Below are positions 35,906 through 44,792 of a DNA stretch of 64,000 nt, one piece after another. The translations under genes and the position numbers were made by a program. Under the pieces are notes generated by a model. The model was not told the origin of the DNA. It did no database searches and saw only the letters and a list, made by a program, of their open reading frames with translations. Positions within the stretch are counted from its first letter, which is position 1; each line of letters opens with the position of its first letter. The stretch lies in contig CP176050.1 of assembly GCA_046199005.1 (NCBI GenBank), positions 3,348,001 to 3,412,000 on the forward strand, given 5' to 3'. This DNA comes from Ascidiimonas sp046199005 (GTDB taxonomy: Bacteria; Bacteroidota; Bacteroidia; Flavobacteriales; Flavobacteriaceae).

Positions 35906-35934
35906 AAAAAGCCCGGAAATCATCCGGGCTTTTT
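35906..35934 (+). terminator. Terminator after small membrane protein gene
   Basis: AAAAAGCCCGG pairs with CCGGGCTTTTT over a 7-nt loop; also usable on the other strand for the ankyrin gene. Confidence 0.9.
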
Positions 35935-35951
35935 ACTTTTTAAACTTGAGC

Positions 35952-36350
35952 TTATTTTTTTTCTAGATGTGCTCGAATAATTTCGGCAGCATCATCAGCC
36001 CCAGATAACTCTGCATACTTTAACGCGCGATGCCCTTCAAAAGATTTCGCTTTTAAATTCGCTCCATGCTGAATGAGTGCTTTTAGAATTTCGGTTCGGT
36101 TGTATCTTGCAGCATACATGACCGGCGTCATCCCATTCGATTGCTGATTTACATTTTCGCCCATTTCGATAAATTTCTCTACGGCAGCCTTATCTCCTTT
36201 AATAATGGCCATGCAAAAATCGTTTACTACCTCGGTAAGAATGGTTTCGTTGTCAAAAGTTCCAGTTGTGATTTCAGTTCTTGCCGAAGCAAAAAGAGAC
36301 GTGGTTACACAAAGAATCCCTAAGGTAACTGTTAGAATTGTTTTTTTCAT
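35952..36350 (-). CDS. Exported ankyrin repeat protein
   Basis: 132 residues from MKKTILTVTLGILC (the longer frame adds 24 residues without sense). A signal peptide precedes two to three ankyrin repeats (DKAAVEKFIEMGENVNQQSN, MTPVMYAARYNRTEILKALI, HRALKYAELSGADDAAEII). It would be periplasmic and mediate protein binding. It is a single gene convergent with the small membrane protein gene. Confidence 0.85.
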   Translation of the reverse strand: MKKTILTVTLGILCVTTSLFASARTEITTGTFDNETILTEVVNDFCMAIIKGDKAAVEKFIEMGENVNQQSNGMTPVMYAARYNRTEILKALIQHGANLKAKSFEGHRALKYAELSGADDAAEIIRAHLEKK

Positions 36351-36577
36351 GATGAATGTTTTTATTTGGTTAAAATGTAATGTTATATAAGAATAGACAC
36401 CAATAGCGACAAAATGTTTCAATTAAAACAGGGAATAACATTTATTTAACGTTATTAACCTATAAATGTTAAAATTGGAACTTAAAGCTAGGAGTTAATG
36501 ACCATATGTATTTCATACAGCTTCCTTTCAATGAGATCAGCTCAAAATATGCTCTTTTATTAAAATACCGTTATTTG

Positions 36578-36585
36578 TATCTTTG
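36578..36585 (+). promoter_or_regulatory. -7 element for gpmI
   Basis: TATCTTTG matches TAnnTTTG 13 bp before the gpmI ATG. Confidence 0.6.
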
Positions 36586-36598
36586 ACAAAAACCACTA

Positions 36599-38119
36599 AT
36601 GAGTAAAAAAGTAGTTCTCATGATTCTTGACGGTTGGGGTAAATCTCCAGACCCAAAAGTCTCCGCCATAGAACAGGCAAATACCCCTTTCATAGATAAT
36701 TTATATAAAAAGTATCCCAATTCAGATCTCAGGACCGATGGTATGAATGTTGGCTTGCCAGAAGGCCAAATGGGAAATAGTGAAGTAGGCCACATGAATC
36801 TTGGTGCCGGAAGAATTGTTTATCAAGATCTTGCAAAAATCAACATGGCTGTTGAAAAGGGTACTTTAAAAAACGAAAAGGTACTAAAAGAAGCTTTTTC
36901 TTATGCCAAAAAGAATAAAAAGGCAGTGCATTTTATGGGACTCGTTAGTGACGGTGGTGTTCATTCTCACATTAATCATCTTAAAGGATTGCTAGACGCC
37001 GCCAACAGTCACGATCTGGAGCATGTTTTTGTACATGCTTTTACAGATGGTAGAGATGTAGACCCGAGAAGTGGTAAGGGATTTATAGAAGACCTGCAGC
37101 AACACCTATCTGATGGAAAAGCAAAATTAGCTTCCGTGATTGGCAGGTATTACGCTATGGACAGAGATAAGCGGTGGGAAAGAGTTAAATTGGCTTATGA
37201 CCTCATCGTTAAAGGGAAAGGTACACCATATAAAGATGTTCTTGAAGGAATACAAGAAAGCTACGACAACGGCGATACCGATGAATTTATTAAACCGATC
37301 GTTGTTCATGATGAAAACAACCAACCTATTGCCCGACTGCAAAAAGAAGATGTTGTTATCTTCTTTAATTTTAGAACCGATAGAGGACGGCAGCTAACGC
37401 AAGTTTTGAGTCAGCAATGCATGCATGATTACGATATGCACAAACTTAAGTTATACTTTGTTACACTTACCAATTACGATGAAACTTTTAAAGGAGTTAA
37501 TGTAGTTTATGACAAAGAAAACATTAAAGATACGCTTGGTGAAGTATTGGAAGCTCATGGAAAGAAACAGATAAGAATTGCAGAAACCGAAAAATATCCA
37601 CACGTGACCTTCTTCTTTAATGGAGGAAGAGAAAAACCGTTTGATGGTGAAGAACGAATTCTATGCCCCTCTCCCAAAGTGGCAACTTATGATCTAAAAC
37701 CTGAAATGAGTGCCTATGAAATTCGGGATAAGATCATACCCGAACTTGAAAAAGGAGAAGTAGATTTTGTATGCCTTAATTTCGCCAACCCAGATATGGT
37801 AGGGCATACCGGAAGCATGGAAGCCGCGATCAAAGCGTGTGAAGTGGTAGACGAATGCACCGAAGCTGTTGTCAATGCTGCTTCTGCAAGTGGATATACG
37901 ACTCTGATCATAGCAGATCATGGCAATTGTGACACCATGAAGAATCCAGACGGAAGTCCCAATACTGCACACACTACCAACCCGGTTCCTCTAATAGTGG
38001 TGGACGAAGAAATTACCCAGGTAGCTAATGGAATTCTGGGAGACATTGCTCCCACCATATTAGCATTACTGAATATACCGCAACCTTCATCAATGACTCA
38101 AAAAACACTTCTAAAATGA
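36599..38119 (+). CDS. gpmI: 2,3-bisphosphoglycerate-independent phosphoglycerate mutase
   Basis: 506 residues of the alkaline phosphatase superfamily. Metal-binding Asp11 in ILDGWG, phospho-acceptor Ser61 in GNSEVGH and HAFTDGRDVDP are visible, with IADHGNCD and AHTTNPVPL near the end. It interconverts 3- and 2-phosphoglycerate in glycolysis and gluconeogenesis. The length is normal. The stop overlaps the next start (ATGA). Confidence 0.97.
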   Translation: MSKKVVLMILDGWGKSPDPKVSAIEQANTPFIDNLYKKYPNSDLRTDGMNVGLPEGQMGNSEVGHMNLGAGRIVYQDLAKINMAVEKGTLKNEKVLKEAFSYAKKNKKAVHFMGLVSDGGVHSHINHLKGLLDAANSHDLEHVFVHAFTDGRDVDPRSGKGFIEDLQQHLSDGKAKLASVIGRYYAMDRDKRWERVKLAYDLIVKGKGTPYKDVLEGIQESYDNGDTDEFIKPIVVHDENNQPIARLQKEDVVIFFNFRTDRGRQLTQVLSQQCMHDYDMHKLKLYFVTLTNYDETFKGVNVVYDKENIKDTLGEVLEAHGKKQIRIAETEKYPHVTFFFNGGREKPFDGEERILCPSPKVATYDLKPEMSAYEIRDKIIPELEKGEVDFVCLNFANPDMVGHTGSMEAAIKACEVVDECTEAVVNAASASGYTTLIIADHGNCDTMKNPDGSPNTAHTTNPVPLIVVDEEITQVANGILGDIAPTILALLNIPQPSSMTQKTLLK

Positions 38120-38661
38120 AAAAAATTTCCATACTAATCCTTTCTTGCCTGATGGTCAGTTGTGCCACTTCACAAGATGCAAATCAATCGCAGAACAAAG
38201 AAAAAAACGTTAAAGATATGCCGACAATGTTGGTTGGAAAACAAGAGAGATCAGCACTTACGCAAGCACCCTTTAATAGCTGGTTTGAAAAAAATTATGA
38301 CTCTTATGAAATTGACGCAGCAGCGCTAAAGACTTTGAAACCATTAATGAAAGGTGTAGAAGTTAAGATCTTTATGGGCACTTGGTGTGGCGACAGTAAA
38401 CGAGAAACACCTCTTTTTTTTAAGATCATGGATGCTGCCGGGGTAAAAGAAAAACAGCTCACGCTTATTACCATGAACCGTTCTAAGAAAACGCCTGATA
38501 ATTTAGAAGAAGGGCTCAATATTACCAATGTTCCCACTTTTATTTTCTATAAAGATGGTAAGGAGATCAATCGTATTGTAGAGTATCCCATAGAATCGCT
38601 CGAAAAAGATATGATCGCCATCTTAAGCGGTGAACCCTACAAACACGCTTATGCGGAATAA
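38116..38661 (+). CDS. Thioredoxin-like lipoprotein with single-Cys site
   Basis: 181 residues; lipoprotein signal ending VSC (Cys16). The thioredoxin fold is marked by VKIFMGTWCGDSKRETP and cis-Pro in NVPTFIFYKDG. The active site is CGDS, so the resolving Cys is replaced by Ser. It would act in the periplasm as a monothiol thioredoxin-like protein. Overlap with gpmI by four bases indicates coupling, although a functional link is unclear. Confidence 0.82.
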   Translation: MKKISILILSCLMVSCATSQDANQSQNKEKNVKDMPTMLVGKQERSALTQAPFNSWFEKNYDSYEIDAAALKTLKPLMKGVEVKIFMGTWCGDSKRETPLFFKIMDAAGVKEKQLTLITMNRSKKTPDNLEEGLNITNVPTFIFYKDGKEINRIVEYPIESLEKDMIAILSGEPYKHAYAE

Positions 38662-38685
38662 TACTGTTTCCCTGTACTGATTGAA

Positions 38686-38714
38686 AATGTCGGCGTTTCC
38701 AGCCGACATTTTTG
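38686..38714 (+). terminator. Terminator after thioredoxin-like gene
   Basis: TGTCGGC pairs with GCCGACA, followed by TTTTTG. Confidence 0.85.
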
Positions 38715-38727
38715 TTAAAAATTCCAT

Positions 38728-38774
38728 AATTACACGCAAGTATGATAGTGTTACTATTATATTTGCGTGTAATT
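38728..38774. promoter_or_regulatory. Operator-like inverted repeat overlapping the TetR gene promoter
   Basis: AATTACACGCAA (38728-38739) and TTGCGTGTAATT (38763-38774) are perfect reverse complements, 23 bp apart. Inside lies ATAGTGTTACTAT, a second inverted repeat, and the -7 element TATATTTG (38758-38765) overlaps the right arm. It lies just upstream of the TetR ATG at 38784, as expected for autorepression. Confidence 0.75.
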
Positions 38775-38783
38775 TTTTTTGAT

Positions 38784-39455
38784 ATGAAATCGTTACTTTC
38801 AAACATCTCGGTACATGTTAATGACAAGCTCTATCTGAAAGATCCTGAATCTTCTGAGCTCGGTAAGAAAATCATCGAGTATAGTATTATTCTGATCTAT
38901 GAAATGGGATTCGAAAAGTTTACATTTCGAAAATTAGGAGAAAAAATTGGCTCTAATGAAAGTTCTATTTACAGATACTTTGAAAACAAACATAAATTGC
39001 TGCTCTATTTGTCTTCATGGTACTGGAGCTGGATAGAATACAAACTTGTTTTTACCACAAATAGCATTCCTGATCCTCGCGAAAAATTAAAACAAGCGCT
39101 TGTTATTATTACAGAGACCATAGAAGAAGATTCTTCTTTTTCTCACATAAATGAGGTTTATCTTAATAAAATATTGATTTCTGAACATTCAAAATCTTAT
39201 TTAACCAAAGAAATTGATATCGAAAATAAAGAAGGGTACTTTGCTATATACAAAAGACTCATCTTTAGATTAACAGAAATGATAGCTGCCGTTGCTCCTG
39301 ATTATGAATACCCCAAAAGTCTGATTTCGACAGTACTTGAAGGCTCCTTGTACCAAAATTTCATTAAAGATCACATGTCTTCGATTACGGACTGCAATTC
39401 AAAAACCAATACAACAGATTTTTTCACCAACCTGGTATTTTCTGCCATTAAATAA
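38784..39455 (+). CDS. TetR/AcrR family transcriptional regulator
   Basis: The ATG at 38784 (MKSLLSNISVHV) is chosen; an earlier ATG at 38742 lies inside the operator. 223 residues. The helix-turn-helix is KFTFRKLGEKIGSNESSIYRYFENKHKLL near residues 45-73, in pieces recognisable as LGEKIGSNESSIYRYF. The C-terminal domain is helical for ligand binding. The ABC/HlyD/TolC genes follow within 6 bp, so it is expected to repress that operon. Confidence 0.88.
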   Translation: MKSLLSNISVHVNDKLYLKDPESSELGKKIIEYSIILIYEMGFEKFTFRKLGEKIGSNESSIYRYFENKHKLLLYLSSWYWSWIEYKLVFTTNSIPDPREKLKQALVIITETIEEDSSFSHINEVYLNKILISEHSKSYLTKEIDIENKEGYFAIYKRLIFRLTEMIAAVAPDYEYPKSLISTVLEGSLYQNFIKDHMSSITDCNSKTNTTDFFTNLVFSAIK

Positions 39456-39461
39456 GAATTT

Positions 39462-41114
39462 ATGATGACTTCCTGGCAACGCTTAATTGGCCTTCTCAAA
39501 CTGGAAAAAGCCGACCTGATTCAGATAGTTTACTACGCTATTTTTGCGGGTTTAGTAAATTTATCGCTTCCACTGGGTATTCAGGCAATCATTAACTTGA
39601 TTCAAGGTGCGCAAATAAGTACTTCATGGATTGTTCTGGTGGTTTTGGTGACACTGGGCGTCGCCTTCGTAGGTATTTTGCAGTTTATGCAAATGCGTAT
39701 CATTGAAAATTTACAGCAAAAAATCTTTACCCGTTCTTCGTTTGAGTTCACTTATAGATTCCCAAAAATAAAAATGAGTGAATTACATGATTATTATCCG
39801 CCAGAACTTGCCAATCGATTTTTTGATACCCTTACGATACAGAAGAGTCTCTCTAAAATATTATTGGATTTCCCGGCAGCCACCTTGCAGATCGTTTTCG
39901 GACTCATCTTACTATCCTTATACCACCCTTTCTTTATTATATACGGATTGCTTCTTGTTTTACTAATTTATGTTGTATTTAAATATACTGCAAAGAGAGG
40001 TCTGGAAACGAGTTTGATGGAATCAAAACACAAGTATCGGGTTGCTCACTGGATACAAGAAGTAGCAAGAACGATCATAAGTTTTAAACTTTCCGGTAAA
40101 ACATCTCATGCCGTAGACCGCGGAGACGAGCTAGTATCCAGCTATTTAGATTCCAGGGAAAGCCACTTTAAAATACTGATGCTTCAATTTGCGCAAATGA
40201 TTGGCTTTAAAGTCCTGGTAACTGCGGGGTTGCTATTGATTGGAGGAATTCTTGTGCTTAATCAGGAAATGAATATCGGTCAATTTGTAGCTGCAGAAAT
40301 TATCATCCTTTTAATCATAAGTTCGGTCGAAAAGTTGATCATGGGATTGGAGTCTTTTTACGATGTACTTACCTCGTTTGAGAAATTAGGGCAAGTGGTA
40401 GATAAAAAGTTAGAACCACAGGAAGGTACACGACCTTTTAAAGAAGATGAAGACTTTACCGTGGAGTTTGAAAATGTTAGTTATTCCTACCCCGAAGATC
40501 CTACAAAAATTCTCAAAGATGTTTCCTTGAAAATTACTCCTGGCTGTACCATCCTGATACAGGGAGCTAATGGATCGGGAAAATCAACACTTCTTAAGCT
40601 TATCGCTGGCATCATTGAGCCTACGGAAGGGAATATATATGTGAATGACCACCGGCTTTCGGGTATCAACCTCAATTATTACAGATCGCATTTGGGGCAA
40701 TCATTTACCGAAGAATCTCCCTTTGAAGGAACCTTACTCAACAATATCACATTCGCCGATAAGTCAATTGAAATGGATCAGGTAATGTGGGCGATTAATA
40801 TGGTCGGATTACAGGAATTTGTTAAAAAACAGCCCAAAGGCATTCACACTATGATCTATCCGGAAGGAAAAAGAATTCCTTATACCGTATCAAAAAAGAT
40901 CGTTCTTGCCAGAAGCATCCTTCGAAAGCCGAGGTTACTTATACTTAAGGATCCGCTGGACCAAATGGATGAAGCAGAAGCGGAACGAATCATGAACTTT
41001 CTAACAGATCGAAGCAATCCATGGGCGTTGGTGGTTGCAAGCCAGAATACAGACTGGAAAAAACACTGTGGAAGAGTGATCAGATTAGAAGAAGGTAAAG
41101 TCATAAACTTATAA
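39462..41114 (+). CDS. ABC exporter (type I secretion-like) with degenerate ATPase motifs
   Basis: 550 residues with about five to six membrane helices (residues 20-300) and a C-terminal ATPase domain. Walker A GANGSGKS (368-375) and Q-loop LGQSF are present, but the LSGGQ signature reads TVSKK (475-479), Walker B ends LLILKDP with Pro in place of the catalytic Glu, and the H-loop His is absent (ASQNTDW). There is no peptidase domain. It is the inner-membrane part of a TetR-regulated ABC/HlyD/TolC system. ATP hydrolysis may be weak or need another factor. Confidence 0.85.
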   Translation: MMTSWQRLIGLLKLEKADLIQIVYYAIFAGLVNLSLPLGIQAIINLIQGAQISTSWIVLVVLVTLGVAFVGILQFMQMRIIENLQQKIFTRSSFEFTYRFPKIKMSELHDYYPPELANRFFDTLTIQKSLSKILLDFPAATLQIVFGLILLSLYHPFFIIYGLLLVLLIYVVFKYTAKRGLETSLMESKHKYRVAHWIQEVARTIISFKLSGKTSHAVDRGDELVSSYLDSRESHFKILMLQFAQMIGFKVLVTAGLLLIGGILVLNQEMNIGQFVAAEIIILLIISSVEKLIMGLESFYDVLTSFEKLGQVVDKKLEPQEGTRPFKEDEDFTVEFENVSYSYPEDPTKILKDVSLKITPGCTILIQGANGSGKSTLLKLIAGIIEPTEGNIYVNDHRLSGINLNYYRSHLGQSFTEESPFEGTLLNNITFADKSIEMDQVMWAINMVGLQEFVKKQPKGIHTMIYPEGKRIPYTVSKKIVLARSILRKPRLLILKDPLDQMDEAEAERIMNFLTDRSNPWALVVASQNTDWKKHCGRVIRLEEGKVINL

Positions 41115-41124
41115 AGAAGAAGAG

Positions 41125-42483
41125 ATGCTTAATATTTCAAATAACAAGCTGCACAAAGAAGTGGATCTTACCGTTTACGAATCCGGAAAGAAAGTATTTC
41201 ATAAAAGACATTATGAGTTCTTCAATCAGTTCTTACTTATTTTTTCGATCATAGGATTGGTAGTCTTATTTCTGCCATGGACACAGAATATTTCAGGAAG
41301 AGGTTTTCTTACTACGCTGACTCCGGATCAGAGACCTCAAACTATTCAATCGCCCATTGCCGGACAGGTGGAAAAGTGGTATGTACGAGAAGGTGATTAT
41401 GTTAAGAAAGGAGATACGATCATTCATATATCAGAAGTCAAGTCGGAGTATTTTGATCCACAATTGGTAGAAAGAACCGGGCAGCAATTAAAAGCAAAAG
41501 AATTATCGGTAGCTTCTTATAATGGTAAAGTAAGTGCACTCGACAACCAAATTCAGGCATTGCAGTCTGAACGAAAACTAAAGTTGGAACAAGCCAGAAA
41601 CAAATTACTTCAGGCAAACTTAAAAGTACAAAGTGACAGTATTGAATTTGAAGCTGCTAAAACCAATCTGATGATCGCAGAACGGCAATTCAACCGAACC
41701 AACCAACTTCAACAGGAAGGTCTGAAAGCAGTAACAGATGTGGAAGAAAAGCGATTGAAGCTTCAGGAAACTCAGGCTAAAATAATCGCTCAAGAGAATA
41801 AATTACTGGCTTCGAAAAATGAAGTGATCAATGCCGAAGTAGAAATTAACCGTATCAATGCAGAATACGTCGATAAAATTTCGAAAGCGAGAAGCGATCA
41901 ATTTACAGCTTTGTCCAATCAATATGATGCCGAAGCGCAGGTAACTAAACTACAAAACCAGTTCACCAACTATGAAATACGTAATGGGCTGTATTACATT
42001 AAAGCGCCTCAAGATGGCTACGTGAATAAAGCTATACAATCTGGAATTGGCGAAACGTTCAAAGAAGGAGCTTCTATTGTAAGCATCATGCCTACGAATT
42101 ACGATATGGCGGTCGAGACCTTTGTTGACCCGATCGATTTGCCCTTGATACACAAAGGAGAAAAAGTGAGAATTCAGTTTGATGGCTGGCCTGCAATCAT
42201 ATTTAGTGGATGGCCTAATGTTTCTTATGGTACTTATGGAGGCGAAGTTGTCGCGATCGAAACATTCATAAGTCCAAACGGGAAATATCGTATTCTGATC
42301 GCTCCGGATGAAGAGGCGGAAGAATGGCCGGAAGCCTTGCGCGTTGGTTCGGGAGCATTTACACTTGCACTGCTGGAAGATGTGCCCATCTGGTATGAGC
42401 TTTGGCGAAGATTGAATGGGTTCCCTCCTGATTATTACAACCCTCAGGACTCAAAAACTACTGAAAAAACTGCTAAGAAATGA
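41125..42483 (+). CDS. HlyD-type membrane fusion protein
   Basis: 452 residues with one N-terminal membrane helix (FLLIFSIIGLVVLFLPW), a lipoyl-like hairpin half (IQSPIAGQVEKWYVREGDYV), a long coiled coil (about residues 125-280), the second half (YIKAPQDGYVNKAI) and a beta-barrel. It links the inner-membrane exporter to the outer-membrane channel. It starts 10 bp after the ABC gene and overlaps the TolC gene start. Confidence 0.92.
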   Translation: MLNISNNKLHKEVDLTVYESGKKVFHKRHYEFFNQFLLIFSIIGLVVLFLPWTQNISGRGFLTTLTPDQRPQTIQSPIAGQVEKWYVREGDYVKKGDTIIHISEVKSEYFDPQLVERTGQQLKAKELSVASYNGKVSALDNQIQALQSERKLKLEQARNKLLQANLKVQSDSIEFEAAKTNLMIAERQFNRTNQLQQEGLKAVTDVEEKRLKLQETQAKIIAQENKLLASKNEVINAEVEINRINAEYVDKISKARSDQFTALSNQYDAEAQVTKLQNQFTNYEIRNGLYYIKAPQDGYVNKAIQSGIGETFKEGASIVSIMPTNYDMAVETFVDPIDLPLIHKGEKVRIQFDGWPAIIFSGWPNVSYGTYGGEVVAIETFISPNGKYRILIAPDEEAEEWPEALRVGSGAFTLALLEDVPIWYELWRRLNGFPPDYYNPQDSKTTEKTAKK

Positions 42484-43883
42484 GAAACTTTTTAGTTTTT
42501 ATTTGCTTTCTTATTGGATTTTCTGGTTTCGGTCAGTCTTTAGATAGCCTTACGGTGAACGAACTCACCCTTAATGAATTTTTAGGCTATGTGAAGTTGT
42601 ATCATCCCGTAGCTCGGCAGGCGCAGCTTAAAGTGAACATGGCACAGGCCGAATTATTGAGATCCAGAGGAGCATTTGATCCTAAGATAGAAGTAGATTA
42701 CGAACGCAAAGAATTTAAAGGCTCTGAATACTATGATATTCTTAATGGAAGCTTTAAAATTCCTACTTGGTTTGGTATCGAATTAAAGGCAGGGTTTGAA
42801 CAGAATGAAGGAGAATTTTTGAATCCTCAGCTCTCGGTTCCTGATGACGGACTTTACAGTGCAGGAGTCACCGTCCCTTTGGGTCAGGGATTATTTATCA
42901 ACGAACGCATGGCTACGCTCAGGCAAGCCAAAGTGTACCGCGATCTTTCTCAAGCAGAAAGAGACCTACAATTAAACCAGATCTTAACTGATGCTGCCCT
43001 CACCTATTTCGAATGGTTCAAATCGTTTAATGAGGTATTACTTTATCAAAGTTTTCTTGAAAATGCCCGTATTCGGTTTGAAGGGATAAAAAGACGTGCT
43101 ATTGAAGGTGATGTTGCTGCGATAGATAGTCTGGAAGCCGGTATTACCGTAAACAATCGTAAATTAAGTCTGGAACAGGCAAAGGTTAAATTGATGAAGT
43201 CTGGTCTGGAACTTTCAAATTATTTGTGGTTGGAAGGAAACATTCCTTTGGAGCTTCAGCCCGACGTAATTCCTGAGCGTGGTTTATTATTTACCATTGA
43301 TGAAACTTTGAAAATAAATAATGAGCTGTCGGTAGATTTTAATTTGGAAGACCATCCCAAAATAAAAGCATTAGACTATAAAATACGGGCTTTGGAAATC
43401 GACAGGAGATTTAAGGCAGATAAGTTGAAACCTATAATTGATGTAAATTATAATTTTTTAACCAGTGACGCCGGAAATTTAAACACTATAAATACCGGAG
43501 AATACAAAGGAGGAGTCTTATTTAGATTTCCGTTGTTTTTACGGAAAGAGCGCGGTGCGTTGAAGCTTGCTAAATTCAAAATACAGGATGCTCAGTTTAA
43601 TTATGATCTGGAGGCCTTGCGACTTACCAATAAAATCAGTGCAGGCTATCAGAAGCTTCAATCACTGGAAGAGCAGATCATACTTATTGAACGAATCACA
43701 GAAGACTACGATACGCTATTAACCGCAGAAGAGCGAAAATTTAGTTTTGGAGAAAGTTCTGTGTTCCTGATCAATAGTCGGGAACGTAGTTTGCTTACTT
43801 CCAGGCTCAAACAAATAGAACTGTATACGAAAGTATTCAATAGTAAGGCAAGTCTTTTCCAGACGCTGGCTACCCAGCTATAA
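42480..43883 (+). CDS. TolC-type outer-membrane efflux protein
   Basis: 467 residues with a signal peptide (MRNFLVFICFLIGFSGFGQ). The outer-membrane efflux domain is in long helices (HPVARQAQLKVNMAQAELLR, ALTYFEWFKSFNEVLLY, NKISAGYQKLQSLEEQI). It forms the exit channel of the system. The start overlaps the HlyD stop by four bases (ATGA), so the trio is an operon. Confidence 0.9.
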   Translation: MRNFLVFICFLIGFSGFGQSLDSLTVNELTLNEFLGYVKLYHPVARQAQLKVNMAQAELLRSRGAFDPKIEVDYERKEFKGSEYYDILNGSFKIPTWFGIELKAGFEQNEGEFLNPQLSVPDDGLYSAGVTVPLGQGLFINERMATLRQAKVYRDLSQAERDLQLNQILTDAALTYFEWFKSFNEVLLYQSFLENARIRFEGIKRRAIEGDVAAIDSLEAGITVNNRKLSLEQAKVKLMKSGLELSNYLWLEGNIPLELQPDVIPERGLLFTIDETLKINNELSVDFNLEDHPKIKALDYKIRALEIDRRFKADKLKPIIDVNYNFLTSDAGNLNTINTGEYKGGVLFRFPLFLRKERGALKLAKFKIQDAQFNYDLEALRLTNKISAGYQKLQSLEEQIILIERITEDYDTLLTAEERKFSFGESSVFLINSRERSLLTSRLKQIELYTKVFNSKASLFQTLATQL

Positions 43884-43906
43884 TTTAACAGCATAATTAT
43901 TCTTTG

Positions 43907-43914
43907 TATCTTTG
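43907..43914 (+). promoter_or_regulatory. -7 element for map
   Basis: TATCTTTG matches TAnnTTTG, 34 bp before the map ATG. Confidence 0.6.
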
Positions 43915-43948
43915 CCGGGAATTTAACAGAAGAACTCTTTACATTTCT

Positions 43949-44767
43949 ATGATCGTTACCAAAACACCAGAAGAAATAGCTCTAATGCGGCAAAGTGCTC
44001 TCGTTGTTTCCAAAACGTTGGGCATGTTGGCTGCAGAAGTAAAGCCTGGAGTAACTACAAAACAACTGGACAAACTAGCAGAAGCTTTTATTAGAGATCA
44101 TGGGGCTGTTCCTGGTTTTTTGGGTTTGTACGGATGCCCTTCTACCCTACTTACCAGTGTTAATGAGGCAGTAGTACATGGTTTACCGACCGACACACCA
44201 CTTGAAGAAGGTGATATCGTTTCCATAGATTGTGGTGCTCTCATGAATGATTTTTACGGCGACCATGCCTATACATTTGAAATTGGTGAGGTAGCTTCAG
44301 AAACCAAACAATTGTTGCAGGTAACTAAAGAATCTTTATATGTAGGCATAAAAGAGTTCAAACAGGGAAACCGGGTAGGTGATGTAGGTTTTGCTATTCA
44401 GCAATACTGTGAGCAACATGGCTATGGAGTGGTACGAGAACTTGTGGGTCATGGCCTTGGAAGAAAAATGCACGAAGATCCTGAAATGCCAAATTACGGA
44501 AAAAGAGGAAGAGGCAAAAAATTTGTAGAGGGAATGGTGGTTGCTTTAGAACCCATGATAAATATGGGAACCCATCGTGTCAAGCAATTAAAAGACGGTT
44601 GGACTATTGTTACGAAAGATGGAAAACCAAGTGCCCACTTCGAACATAACGTAGCACTTGTAAATGGTAAACCAGAGTTACTTTCTACCTTTAAATATGT
44701 TTATGATGCACTCGGCATTGAGAGTGACGAAGAAACAGAATTTCGCCAAAAAGAGCCAGCAGTATAA
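43949..44767 (+). CDS. map: Methionine aminopeptidase type I
   Basis: The ATG at 43949 (MIVTKTPEEIALMRQ) is chosen; an in-frame TTG at 43904 falls on the promoter. 272 residues. Metal ligands are in SIDCGALMNDFYGDHAYTF (two Asp), GHGLGRKMHEDP (His), and ALEPMI (Glu), with HFEHNVAL at the end. It removes N-terminal Met from nascent proteins. A methyltransferase gene follows 25 bp on. Confidence 0.96.
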   Translation: MIVTKTPEEIALMRQSALVVSKTLGMLAAEVKPGVTTKQLDKLAEAFIRDHGAVPGFLGLYGCPSTLLTSVNEAVVHGLPTDTPLEEGDIVSIDCGALMNDFYGDHAYTFEIGEVASETKQLLQVTKESLYVGIKEFKQGNRVGDVGFAIQQYCEQHGYGVVRELVGHGLGRKMHEDPEMPNYGKRGRGKKFVEGMVVALEPMINMGTHRVKQLKDGWTIVTKDGKPSAHFEHNVALVNGKPELLSTFKYVYDALGIESDEETEFRQKEPAV

Positions 44768-44792
44768 ATAGGAAGGTGTATCGTAGATAGCG

